12,446 bases of DNA, from contig JACGCK010000594.1 in assembly GCA_014925825.1 (NCBI GenBank), positions 1 through 12,446 on the forward strand. The letters are read 5' to 3'. Below the pieces are notes generated by a model. It saw only the letters and a list, made by a program, of their open reading frames with translations. It ran no database searches and was not told where the DNA came from. This DNA is from Pholiota molesta. Taxonomy: Eukaryota; Basidiomycota; Agaricomycetes; Agaricales; Strophariaceae. Position numbers and translations under genes: made by a program. Below are positions 1 through 11,000 of this stretch, in pieces. How positions within the stretch are numbered: the stretch's first letter is position 1; each line of letters opens with the position of its first letter.

Positions 1-554
1 CAGTTGACCAATGCCCTCCCGTTCTCCGTGCGCCAAGCGTGCGCAGTGTGCACCAAGCTACTAGTAGTATGCCTAACATCCTCTCGAGGAAGGACCACTT
101 TGCCTCAAGGCATCGGTATGTCCCATTAAATAGCCGGTGAAGATCTCTAACTAAATTTCCAAACAAGTCGGATGTGCATTCAAGTAAACTAGGATGTTTT
201 CAACTGCTTGTCTCGATCAACATACGCCCACCTTACGCGTTGAATACATGCGACGCGCGTCCTATCAATGGAATCAGGTATATACTACTACTTGCGTAGC
301 ATGGTATGATTATACTGACACTATCAAGGTCCAATATTTAAATTACTGGACTGCGGCAAATCTCATGGCTAGCATTAGACCAGCATCCAAAATATCTGCA
401 ACCACATTCTACTGCATTCAATACTAGGATTATGAGCAGATGAGTAGCGCGATCTTGAGTGCTTGTATGATCTGTGTATAATGCAACCTTGAAAGAGGTT
501 GACGCAATTCCAATGTCAAAGGCATCTAGAACATCGAATGGGGTTATACGCCCG
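1..554. other. Upstream region without a supported gene
   Basis: No reading frame here shows a recognisable domain, and no chain of splice sites joins frames into a protein. The longest frame, 194-427 on the plus strand, has a composition rich in Tyr, Thr and Trp with no motif and is probably chance. A CCAAT pentamer at 8-12 and several CG-rich words are present but cannot be tied to a gene. The start of the window may hold the distal end of a neighbouring gene; I cannot tell. Confidence 0.5.
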
Positions 555-568
555 GCGCGTGAACGCGC
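555..568. repeat. Short inverted repeat in the promoter of the transporter gene
   Basis: The arms GCGCGT (555-560) and ACGCGC (563-568) are exact reverse complements separated by the two bases GA. They lie about 20 bp upstream of the TATA-like element. The symmetry and position would suit a dimeric regulator site, but six-base GC-only arms also arise by chance, so a regulatory role is inference only. Confidence 0.3.
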
Positions 569-585
569 AGATGATTGTCAGTGAA

Positions 586-650
586 GCTTTATATAGCGCG
601 ATGCTGAAGCGGTATCCTTGTTTCCCTTTGGTCTCCCTTCCCATCCTCCA
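586..650 (+). promoter_or_regulatory. Putative core promoter: TATA-like element and CT-rich tract
   Basis: A TTTATATAG element at 588-596 is followed after about 20 bp by a pyrimidine-rich tract (617-650). In filamentous fungi such a tract is commonly found at the transcription start. The arrangement lies 55-120 bp upstream of the first ATG of the transporter gene, a suitable distance for a short 5' leader. The transcription start itself cannot be seen from sequence. Confidence 0.45.
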
Positions 651-660
651 CATAACGTAA
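601..660 (+). other. Possible upstream ORF of 19 codons
   Basis: An ATG at 601 opens a frame of 19 codons that ends with TAA at 658-660, 45 bp before the transporter ATG. If transcription began before 601 this would be an upstream ORF that could dampen translation. If it starts within the CT-rich tract (617-650) the ATG is not in the mRNA. I lean to the second. Confidence 0.2.
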
Positions 661-667
661 CGTAACG
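653..667 (+). repeat. Tandem repeat of TAACG, three copies
   Basis: Three exact head-to-tail copies of the pentamer TAACG occupy 653-667, between the CT-rich tract and the start codon at 706, so probably in the 5' leader. No function is known to me; it may be simple slippage. Confidence 0.6.
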
Positions 668-705
668 CGCAGGCATACTGGAACACAGCTAGCAGTAAGT
701 ATCCA

Positions 706-3700
706 ATGGGGGACCATTCCTGGTCTGATATGAAGACGAACAGATGGACTAATCCAGCTGAATTGTATGTTTACATCGACGATAAGGGGCCCTTACTGAC
801 TTGAACTTTAACTTCAGCTTCATGCGCCAATCTCTTGCAATTCCGTTTGCAGCCACAACACTTTTCATCGGTATTCAACTCATCCATGGGTTGATGAATG
901 GCCTCAGCTCTTTGTGGCCAAGGCCGTCTCGTTTCGCAGAGAGAGATGAAGCCAGCTCAGCAGGCGTGTCTAATTCTCAAGGTTTGCTTCAAAGTCGGAT
1001 TGAGAATCTTGGTGGACGACGCATCTTCACATATGCATTTGCACGTTTTGTTGGGTGTGTCACCTTACTTGCTCTATCCCTGACGCGTCTGGGTGCTCGC
1101 AACAAATTCGGAACGGCTTCCTCCCTATCCCAGCTTCTTATCGAATGTCCCGAATTGTTTGCAACTGTCACTTTTGTAAGCAATACCTTTCTTTATTTTG
1201 GCAGCTTCTGAGTGGCCTGTTCCTTCTAGGCATATTCCTCTGTTTTGGCGATTACTGCCCTGACTATCAAGAAATGGAGCATTTTGGCCGCAAGATATAA
1301 TATCGTTCTCCTTTTGATCACTTTCGCAACCTATGCCCAGAGGGATTTATGGCCGCTAGCGACATTCACTCAACAGCCTCAAGATGCCACTGAAGGACGA
1401 ATTTTGTGGTTCAAGGTTGGGGCTCTGTTTGCGACAGCAGTGTTAATACCACTGTTTGTTCCTCGGCGCTATATCCCTGTCGATCCAAAGGTGCATATAC
1501 TAGATTTCTTTTTTGCTTGAGATATTTATGCTCTCTGTTCAGGACCCCATGCCGGTGATCAACGACGAACAGACCTGCTCCTTATTTTCACTTGCTTTAT
1601 ATATATACCTTGATCCTGTTATATTCCTCGGCGCTCGAGTCAAACATCTGAAATATGATCAGTTACCACCGCTCTCGGATAGCGATTATGCTAAAAACTT
1701 GACAAAAAAGGCCTTTCCGGTAAGCTCTGCTTCAAGTCACTGCGTTTGATGATTTTATGGAATTGTTAGCACCTTGATCCATTTGGAGGAGCAAAACGTC
1801 GACACATATTCTTTGGCCTCATGCGAGTCTTTCGTGCGTATATATCATACTGTGGAGAGTACCTCGCGCTAATGCATGGGTTAGGCAAGGAATTTATGAT
1901 CTCGGCGCTTCTTATCTTCTGTCAAGCTACTTCCGTATTTGCATCACCGATTGCCGTCTATCATATTTTAAGGTGAGTGAGACTTGAACTCAAAGCTTCT
2001 CCGACTCACCAGATGCTTTGCAGTTATATAGAGACGGGGGGAAATGGCGCAGACAGTGACATTCGCCCATGGTTTTGGATTCTTTGCATGCTCCTGGGCC
2101 CAGTTGTGCGTTCGCTGGCGTTTCAGTGGTACAGCTTCATCAACACGAGAATGCTTGTACGAGGCGAAGCCTTGATCACGCAATTGGTGTTCGAGCACAG
2201 CTTGCGTATCCGCCTCAAGGCCGAAAGTCCTAGTGAAAAGAATGACGGAATACATGAGCAGGAGACCTTAACGTCTACAGCAATAGGGACACCTGAGACG
2301 GCATCAATCGCCGAAAGTTCAGCTACTGGTGACCAAGACAGCGTTACAACAGACACGACAATATCCCGCGAACCTTCGCAGACAACTCAATCTTCGACTG
2401 CGAATGGAAAAGGGAAGGTTTCTAAGGCAGATGAGGACAAAGAGGACAAAAGGGGCAAGAAAATGACAATCTGATCGGGAAAATCAACAATCTTGTCACA
2501 AGTGACTTGAGCAACATTCTCGAATCTCGAGACTTCCTATTGCTTGGTGAGGACAATTTGTCTATGCAAAGAACCTCTGAGCTGACCATCATATGTTTCC
2601 CGCTCAGTTTTATTTGTACCACTCCAAGTATCTCTTTGCACTACCTTTCTTTATGGGATCCTGGGATGGAGGTCAGTGCTACTTTTTTTGTGCTGAGCCA
2701 CCCTAAATTGAACATACTCTCGAAGCGCATTCATTGGATTAGCTTCCATGATTGTACTCCTTCCGATTCCAGGTTACATTGCCAAACGTACGCAAGACGT
2801 TCAACGGATGAGAATGAAGATGGTATGCGCACATCTTAGACATTTTTTCCGGTAGATTCAGTTATTGATCCTACCTAACAGACAGACGCGCGCATCCAAG
2901 ATGTGACTGAAGGTGAATTTGCGCGTGTATTTGATGTCCTTATTGGAATTATTCAAACATCAATGTCTCCTCTGTAGCTGTCAATGTCCTTCGTATGATC
3001 AAATTATTTGGATGGGAAGGCAAAATAGCAGCTCGAATTAAAGAAAAGCGAGTCGAGGAGCTTGGTTGGTTATGGAAATTAAAGGTTCGTGAACATGTCA
3101 TTGCCATATGTCTGAAATTGTCAATCGAAAGGATTCGCTTCTAGAGACTAGAGGCATTGAATAGTATTATCAAGTATGTCTAAATTGGCCAACAGATGTG
3201 TGATATCTGGATATTGACTCGATTCTAGCTATTTTATTCCTGCTTTCAGCATGGTTATTTCCTATGCAACATACACTGTCATTATGAAAGAAGACTTGAC
3301 TCGTGAGTCTGATTATTTTCTCTGTCATATGTACCTTCCATTGAATATCTCTTTTCTTCAGCTTCAAAGATATTTGCCAGCATATCAGTATTTTCGATGC
3401 TTCGATTACAGCTCAACAGAATCTCGTGGCACACTAGTGCCATAATTCAAGGTCTGATAACCACCACAATAATGAGATTAAAACTGAGCAAGCTCCACAG
3501 GCAAAGTCTCTCTCGACCGAATCCATGACTTCTTACAAAACACGGAGTTGTTAGACTCGTTCGTAGAGACACCAAATGCAGTTTCTGAGGTCTTGGCCCC
3601 TAAAAATAGCCAAACGATTGGATTTAACAATTCTATATTCTCCTGGTCGCTTGAATCTAACGACGGCTCTCTTACGCCGTCGAGTCGTAAATTCAGGCTT

Positions 3701-6700
3701 CGTATAAACGGGGAACTGTTCTTCCGGCCCAATTGCATAAATCTCATCGTTGGGCCTACGTGAGTCCATTTTGTTCTACTTAATTTGATTTTTTGACTGA
3801 TTGTTTCACAGAGGATCCGGAAAGACCTCGATGCTGATGGCTTTGCTCGGTTTGCTACCTTTCTTCTTAACGGTCCTCCTGCTAATTGTTATTCCAGGCG
3901 AAATGCATTTTATACGATCTGCGACTGATTCCTGGTTCAATCTTCCAAGAGATGGGGGTGTAGCATATGCTGCGCAGGAATCTTGGGTGCAGAATGAAAC
4001 CATCCGTGACAATATCTTGTTTGGGAATCCCTATGACGATGTGCGCTATTGGACGGGTACGTTCAATATACATTCCCACACAAACTCAAACCCACTTGTA
4101 TATTGGGTACGGCAGTCATTCGTCAATGCGCTCTGGAAAAAGATTTGGAACTTTTTGAAGCTGGAGACAAAACTGAGGTTGGAGAGAAGGGCCTTACGCT
4201 GAGGTCCGTAATTTCATTCACTAATTTGAAAACTTGAAAACTTACATTCCTCAAATTCATTTTAGTGGGGGACAAAAGGCGAATAATTGTTTACTTCTCC
4301 AAGGAGTAAATTTTGAACTCATATCACCACTAGGCGCGCATCACTCTTGCCAGAGCTATCTATTCACCCGCGAAAATCATATTGCTGGATGATGTATTTG
4401 CGGCGTTGGATGTTCATACGTGAGATAGTATTGGTCTCTGTGTATCTTCGTTCGACCAGAGTCTAATGCGCTTCCCTCCAGATCGGCATGGATTGTCGAC
4501 AAGTGCCTCAAAGGAGATCTAGTCCGACATCGTACTATTTTGCTTGTCGTGAGTGTTTTCAAACATAATCCCGAATAAGCTTGTTAACATTCCTTCAGAC
4601 ACATAACATTGCTCTTGTGACTCCTGTGGCCAAATTCATTGTCTCCATAGGTCAAGACGGTTCTCTTAAAACGCAAGGGATGGACATCAAAGATTCTTTG
4701 GAACATGATGCCCAACTAGCTGCTGAAGCAGGACATGACCACGAGACACTGGAAATAGCGAACGAGGAATATAACGCCTCATCTGGCTCTCCCGAGGCAA
4801 AAACCATTGACGGTAAATTGATTGTAGCAGAAGAGATAGCAAAAGGCCATGTTTCATGGAAATCCATGAAGCTATATCTCACAAGTTTGGGAGGAGACTA
4901 CCCTCTGATTTTCTATTCAATATGGATGACCGCATTCTTGTTGACCGACTGGGTCAATACATTCCAAACATGGTTCCTGGGGTATTGGGGGTCACAATAT
5001 GAAACCCACCCACCGTCAGAGGTGAACGTATATTAGTAAGTTTGTCTTGTAGTCAGTGTAAGGAGTCAAATCTAACTTGATCACTTTCCAGCTACTTGGG
5101 ACAATATACATCTATCCTATGCGTAATGATCACTATATTCACCCTTTCATTTCTTTTCTATATATTTGGAAGTATGCGAGCCTCAAAGACTGTAAATGCT
5201 CTGCTGGTAGAGTCTATCCTTGGAAGTACTTTGAGGTCAATGCCACTAGCATCTACATTTTCCCTTTACTTACAATCAGTCTCTCAGATGGTTGGACGAA
5301 ACACCAACTGCCAGAATGATTGCCAGGTGCACACAAGACATTCGAGCGGTAGATGGGCCTATACCACAAGCATTATCGGCTTTGACGGAGAACTCGATGA
5401 CCTTGGTCACGAAAATTGCAGTGATTGTCATCTTTGCTCCTATCTTCTTTTCGCCAGGAGTCGCGGTGGCTGGACTTGGGTTTTACCTAGGAAACTTATA
5501 CTTGAAGACGCAATTGTCTGTCAAACGTGAAATGAGGCATGTTTTTTTCTGTACTACCAAGTTCTTTCCTAATCATGCACCTCTCAGTAATGCACGTTCA
5601 CCGTTATTGGCTCACTTCAGTGCCGCCATTGTTGGAATAGGTATGAGGCTCAATGAATATTCCAGAATGAGACGCTCAACATCTTTTCTTAGTATCCGTT
5701 CGTGCTTACGGTGCCGAGATGACATTCAAGAAAGAATCGCTCAAACGCTTAGATCACTATGTCAGGATTGCACGAATGTCGTATAATCTGAATCGATGGA
5801 TTGGTATACGCATAGATTTTTTGGGGACTATTTTCACAATTTCCCTCGCGTCTTATCTCATTTATGGGAGTCGTCCTTTAGGAGCGGCGAATACAGGATT
5901 CACATTAAACGTGTGCCTCGACTTTTGCACTACGATTTTGTGGTGGGTCAGGATTTTCAATGACCTCGAAGTTCAAGCAAACAGGTTCGTATTATCGGCG
6001 TCTGGGCTTCTTTTCAGATATTCAAATTTCTAAAATCTTTGCATTGTATGCAGTCTTGAGCGAATTCAAGATTATATCGATATTGAGCACGAACCAAAGC
6101 CGACAGAAGAAGGAAACCCACCAGCTTCATGGCCTACAAGTGGTGATCTACGCGTAGAAAATTTATCAGCGCGATACTCACTGGTATATTCATCAGTCGG
6201 TATTAAAATAATATAGTGACTTACAATCAATAGACTGGACCAAAGGTCTTACATGATCTAACTTTCGATATCAGATCTGGAGAGCGCGTTGGCATTGGTA
6301 TGACTACCTTTTCTCATGTTTTAGGAGTGCACTAACGGTTGCGGACAGTTGGCCGAACAGGTAGTGGGAAGGTGAGTCCCGCATACACCGTCTAAAACTA
6401 CCGTCAGACAACTCTAACTTCTGTGTAGAGCTCCCTGACTCTTTCGCTCCTCCGCTGCATCGTAACAGAAGGCAATGTATATTATGATGGAATACCAACT
6501 AGCACTCTCAATCTCGACGCATTGCGATCTAGCATAACGATCATTCCTCAAACGGTAACACTGATTTTCTTTCATGGATGAGAGTCACAGGAACTGACTA
6601 TCATTCGATTTCAGCCTGAACTTCTTAGTGGTATGTACATGATACGCCACTGATTTTTAATATGAAATTTTTTTAACGCAAAAATGTAGGGACTCTTCGA

Positions 6701-7442
6701 CGGAACTTGGATCCCTTTGAGCAGCATGATGATGCAACACTGAACAACGCCCTCCGTGATGCAGGATTGTTTGCCCTCCAAGAAGAACTGGAAGAAGCCC
6801 GCATCACCCTTGATAGTAATATTGCAAGTGGCGGGGCCAATCTATCGGTAGGTCAAAAGCAGATACTTGCTCTTGCTCGAGCAATGGTCCGAGGCAGCAA
6901 GCTCCTCATTCTGGATGAAGGTAAATTTGCGCCCTTGATACTCCCATGAACTCTGATAGTAACAAGTTTTATCAATAGCTACTTCAGCGATTGGTACGAA
7001 TACATTCTAAATAGGTCGCTTCTTATGGTATCTGATGAAAAACTTCCAAGATTACAAGACAGACGCCGTGATTCAGGCGACACTGAGGCATCGGTTGGCT
7101 TCTGATGTGACGGTTATAACTGTTGCTCATCGACTACAAACCATTATGGACTCCAACAAGATAGTAAGTCTAGTAGGATGAGTAATTTTCTATTGAAGTG
7201 CTAAAGATTCATTTAAAAGATGGTGCTCGATGCTGGTCGAATTGTAAGCGTGAATGCGATCGCGAGAATACCAACTTAATCATATTATCCGACAGGTCGA
7301 ATTTGACACGCCAACCGCACTTCTTCAAAAGGAGGACGGCATGCTGAAGGCGTTAGTCGATGAGAGCGGAGACAAGGCTATGCTATATTCTATGGCTGAG
7401 GGAAACTCGGCGATGTCTGTTTCATACCATACGCTACCGTAA
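706..7442 (+). CDS. ABCC-family (MRP-like) full-length ABC transporter, 36 exons
   Basis: ATP-driven efflux or vacuolar transporter, about 1,598 residues, close to fungal ABCC proteins of the Ycf1/Bpt1/Ybt1 kind. About five hydrophobic segments (residues ~20-260) form an N-terminal extra domain; two ABC membrane domains follow (~270-720 and ~950-1310). NBD1 has Walker A GPTGSGKT (~758-765), signature LSGGQK (~856), Walker [12 protein letters not shown] with Asp in place of the catalytic Glu, and THN as H-loop. NBD2 has [10 protein letters not shown] (~1368), signature LSVGQK (~1473), LLILDEATSAID with the Glu present, and AHR. This asymmetry is usual for ABCC. A charged Ser/Thr/Asp/Lys-rich insert of about 85 residues (2215-2470) sits in a cytosolic loop of the first core domain. 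The ATG at 706 is the first that splices into the conserved frame. The frame is broken once, at 2435-2464. Substrate cannot be read from sequence; the family exports conjugated organic anions, metals complexed to glutathione or drugs. Confidence 0.93.
2435..2464 (+). other. Frame break in the linker of the ABC transporter
   Basis: The frame carrying the conserved segment up to the charged linker ends at TGA 2472-2474. The next conserved segment ([10 protein letters not shown], then the SRDF motif) is read from 2465 in the frame that needs one more base. Upstream stops in that second frame (TAA 2423-2425, TGA 2432-2434) confine the change to 2435-2464, a purine stretch with runs of A4, G4 and A4. 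A missing base in one of these runs is the simplest account. Confidence 0.75.
3850..3897 (+). other. 48-nt intron that is in frame and stop-free
   Basis: Right after the NBD1 Walker A motif, an intron with GT...AG ends and a CTAAT branch-like word is exactly 48 nt long and contains no stop in the coding frame. If retained it would add 16 mostly hydrophobic residues after ALLG. Family alignment from memory expects ALLGEMH without an insert, so removal is the normal form. Confidence 0.8.
4279..4333 (+). other. GC-AG intron inside the NBD1 signature motif
   Basis: The coding sequence must run from SGGQK (exon 4266-4278) directly into ARITLARA (from 4334). The only boundary that gives this begins the intron with GC (AAG followed by GCGAAT) and ends it with CACTAG. 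Length is 55 nt. No GT donor gives the conserved reading. Confidence 0.8.
5537..5587 (+). other. GC-AG intron in the second membrane domain
   Basis: The conserved ABCC stretch KREMSNARSP is produced only if the intron begins with GCATGT at 5537 and ends with CTCTCAG at 5587 (51 nt). The context ATGAG before GC fits the stronger exon-side consensus usual for GC donors. Confidence 0.82.
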
Positions 7443-8048
7443 GCTTATGACAGGCGTACGTACCCTGGAATCTCATGGGTAGATCCTACTACGAAAGTCG
7501 GGAGCTTGATGGACACGGCGTTCAGTTCTGAGAATTGTAAATAGGGATCATAAAATATACCACAACCAATTATGTTTCGGCTGACATACCATGTGATGCT
7601 CAATGTCAACGGCCTAAATTCAAAGATGACCTTGTTCTTTGGATGTGTAAGTAACCAGAGACCGACGTCCATTTTATGCCGTACTTACTCTCAACAGTTC
7701 TCTTTTTTTTTCCTTCTTGCCAGCGGACTTTATAATTGTATTTTGGGATAGATCGTAGTAAGCTAGTATGTTGAAAGAAGGTCCGTACCGAAAAACTATC
7801 CAAAGTCCATGTATCGTACATACAAGACGAGAGGCGGTAAAAGGTCATAAGAGGTAGTCCAATGATGTAACTAGATATCCAGTAGTATGTATGCAAGCAG
7901 CGGTAAATCTAGGTCAATCTGTTGTTATACAGTCATACAGCAGATATTAGGAGTAAGCATAATGATCAAGAAAGAAGGCAAGTAATATAGACATATAAGT
8001 GTTCATATCCAGAAGAGCTGCGGAGTGAAAGGCGCCTAGGGCTTGTGA
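7443..8048. other. Intergenic region between convergent genes
   Basis: These 606 bp separate the two stop codons and should hold both 3' untranslated regions and polyadenylation sites. A/T-rich words such as ATAAAATATA (about 7551-7560) could serve the plus-strand gene; no canonical AATAAA stands out for the minus-strand gene. The minus-strand frame 7606-7896 shows no domain and is probably chance. Confidence 0.6.
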
Positions 8049-11000
8049 TCACGGGCCCGAGCATGTAGTAGATGGGAGAGGAGCAGTCACTGCATCCCAC
8101 GCGCTAGTAGCAGTCTGTCAATATGCATATCATGGTATAATGCAATGACCACACTCACTTTGGGTATGAGCAGCCTGAGATGGGTCTGAAACGTAACCAT
8201 GTAAGTCTTAAGAGACAGCGCGCAAACTAAATAGCCTATGCGAGACTTACACATAAGCCGGCTGGTTATCTGCAGCGTTGTTCCACCCTGTGCCAACAGT
8301 TGCAGAGGGCGCCGCGGTAAATGTAGGCGCAAATAAAGACTTTAGGGAGCCAGTTGGAGTATATGTTGGCAGCAAGGCAAGCGCGGTGCCTGAAAACGAA
8401 GGCGATATGGTCGCAGGCGGGAAGGTGTGCGACGCACTCTGTACAGAATCAATCGTGCCTGCGCCTGCCTGAGAAAGGAACCAAAGTGGAGAAAAGGTCG
8501 GATCAGATTGAGAGCGCAAGCGGCGACATTAAAAACCAGTGAGAATTATTCAAGGGTACTCACTCCTCCTGTAGCTGTCGCGGGGTATGTTCCATCGAAA
8601 GCTTGAGATGAACCTAGGACTTTTGCACAATGCCCAATCGCGTCTCTTGGATCTGTGGATGATAATCAATTGATTGCTAGGGGCTCTGAGTTGTCGGTAA
8701 TTTACCTTTCGGAATCCAGCCTTGCTGTAAGCCAAGCTGGTAATGCCACATGGGACAGGACGAGGTTCCAAGTACAGTGGAATTCCCGATCTTCCAAGTC
8801 CAGAAAAAGAAATTCTGGAGAGCGTCCATGGACGCGAGAGTGACACTTTGTAAACTTGCAACCGTGGCAGAAGAATACGCCTATTAATATCGCCCAGTCA
8901 ATTGAAATTAATAGGTCAGCAGCGAACAAGAGACCTCAGATTGAAAGACTGTATGTTTAGAAAGGTAGCAAGACACTCACGCTCCAGTTGTCCCAAGTAC
9001 TACAGTTCGGAGAGCTAGGAGTGGAACTAATTCCATTTAGCCTGTGAGAGAAAATGGAAGAAAAACCAACGACATTGGGTCAGATGTTGGCTTAGCAGGC
9101 CTACAGATCCGAGAGGACATACCAGAGCCCACAGCTGTTGATTGCGGTTGAAAACTCTCCACCGAGTGTCACTCCAAAAACGGACTGGGAACGATTTGTT
9201 GCGATCGCCCAGCCACTGAGAAATAGAAGTCAGAGAAGCTCGAAGCAGATCCCCAAACGGCACGTTTGGGACACCAATCTATCACATAGTTATTTCGGGG
9301 CGACACATACCATGGTTTAGCTGCCATCTCATCGATCCTGGAGACCGACGTTGTACGTGAGCCTGAATTTTGCCAATTACAGAGGCACGAGCGAGGTATG
9401 CACTTACGGCGAAGTGTCTCCAGTAAATGCCAAATACTACGTTGCGAAGGAGGGGGGGTTTCGACATCCCATTAGCCGTACGTTATGTCTTGCCTCTCGT
9501 AAAAAGAGGCCGTCAGCACTTGTGCTCACCGGGTGTTGATCCAAAGCAAGTCTATCTGCGCCAGCCAGGAATCTGAACCCACCGCCATTATCTCGTTAGC
9601 GTTACAATAATAACAAAGTTGTTCAAGGAACGCACCCTTCCCAGATCGCAGGCTGTAGCACATGAAGAACACCAGAGTAAGACAGTGCCACAAGGAAGAA
9701 GAAAAAGCAGACGACCGGCCGCACGTACCCCTTGGAAACCCTCGTGAATAGCAATGTATGGTCCCGATCCAATACCTCTGCGGGCGAAGACAACGTGAGA
9801 AGGCAACAGATCATCGACTCTACATTCCTTCCAAGTGGCATTTGTAATGCAAACACTTGGATCGCAATGTAGAGTGCAGCAACAGCGAAACTGGACATAC
9901 GTGGAAGCTCTGATCGCATTATATGCAGCGAGATAGAAACTTTGCACTGATTGCTGTCCAATTGTGCCCCAGAGAATCTCATTGACGATCCCAACACTAG
10001 GATAGGATTTTATTAGCTCGATTACATGGAAAACTCCCGTGGACGGCCGGCCATAGAATTTATTCTTGGAGGTGAGGGGAACTGAGATGGCTTACATTCC
10101 AACGACGTCCCTGTACTGAGGTTGACTCACAAACTCAACGATAATCCGCAGATACGTGAGAGTGCGCTGGGCGTTGGCGAGGCCCATAACTCCGTTCATG
10201 CTACATTACAGCACCAAACGACATGTTGAGGGAGGAGAGCAACAAAAAATAGGAAGAAGGGTTAATTAGTGGCGCAGATACGTACACAGGTGATGCTGGG
10301 AGGATGTGGCGTTAAAAAAAAAAGAAAAACTTACAAGTTCACTGAGCCGCCTGATTGACAGAGAAGTCATCCGAAGAAAGCAGGATTATACACGGTTCTT
10401 GTAAGTCCAAAACTCCTTAATAACCATGGAAAAATTGCCTACTCTTTCCAGAGTGGTTCTGCGCAAAATAGGTCAGAAGGCGCAGTCAAATATAATAATA
10501 CACTATATTCAGGGCACTCACCCATCCATTTTGGCTTCCAGGTAGTGCATGAAGATCGAGATAAATACGGATACCATATTTCCGCGCCCATTGAATACTG
10601 CCGAAGATGCAGTCAGTAATAATATAGACTACGTCGGTCATTGGAGCTAGACGTAAGTGATATACTGTGGCTCACGCTTTGAGGAAGTACGTCCAAGAAG
10701 TACCGGTGAGGAAAGGTTCATCGTTGATAGTTTCGATTGCCCAGAACCCTATGGGAATTCGAACCCAGTTTTAAACCCGCAGCTACGAAAAAATTATTCA
10801 TACAGTGCTTTGATTTATAATCTGCACTCACCAGCAATATCGGCGAAGTCTTTTTCGGTCTAAACAAAAATGAGCAGTGTCTAATATGAAGAAAGGCCTG
10901 CCACTCACGATAAAAGTCTTGTAATGGTTCTCCATCTTGGTCGCCAGATCAGCTCCCATTGCCAGGGAAAGGGTCCATTCATCGACGACAGCCAAGCTCG

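Larger units (their letters stand above)
706..7442 (+). other. Exon map of the ABC transporter
   Basis: Exons derived by joining conserved frames at splice sites: 706-764, 818-1175, 1230-1490, 1543-1719, 1770-1833, 1885-1972, 2024-2546, 2608-2671, 2726-2822, 2882-2912, 2978-3084, 3145-3173, 3229-3302, 3362-3451, 3501-3759, 3812-3849, 3898-4056, 4116-4203, 4266-4278, 4334-4419, 4482-4548, 4599-5035, 5092-5235, 5288-5536, 5588-5640, 5693-5984, 6054-6183, 6234-6297, 6349-6371, 6429-6554, 6615-6630, 6690-6920, 6979-6993, 7051-7163, 7220-7243, 7296-7442. Introns are 48-69 nt. All have GT...AG ends except two with GC donors. Phases agree across every junction, apart from the frame break inside the seventh exon. 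The exons total 4,796 nt, one short of a multiple of three, as expected if one base is missing. Confidence 0.85.

Noticed and set aside
194..427. 77-codon plus-strand frame upstream of the transporter
   Set aside because: No recognisable motif, odd aromatic-rich composition, no splice continuation and no neighbouring coding signal.
2329..2381. 53-nt GT...AG candidate intron in the linker that would shift the frame the right way
   Set aside because: After this splice the new frame meets a TAA at 2423-2425, so it does not repair the reading.
3551..3769. 72-codon minus-strand frame opposite the transporter
   Set aside because: It is the mirror of exon 3501-3759, whose plus-strand reading is a conserved ABCC segment leading into Walker A.
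4224..4243. Tandem TTGAAAACT repeat
   Set aside because: Two short A/T-rich copies wholly inside an intron; likely simple slippage.
5985..6016. Earlier acceptor CTTTTCAG at 6016 for the intron starting at 5985
   Set aside because: It gives a stop within a few codons; the acceptor at 6053 restores the conserved LERIQDYI reading.
7606..7896. 96-codon minus-strand frame in the intergenic region
   Set aside because: No domain, and it lies in the expected 3' region of two convergent genes.
8278..8472. Plus-strand frame opposite the GH5 tail
   Set aside because: Shadow of the clean minus-strand exon 8251-8468, which carries the conserved LPTYTPTG tail.
9246..9337. Short introns of 28-32 nt near the KPCGWA join
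   Set aside because: Shorter than any other intron here; a single 95-nt intron (9310-9216) gives the family-like Cys-Gly-Trp-Ala reading in phase.
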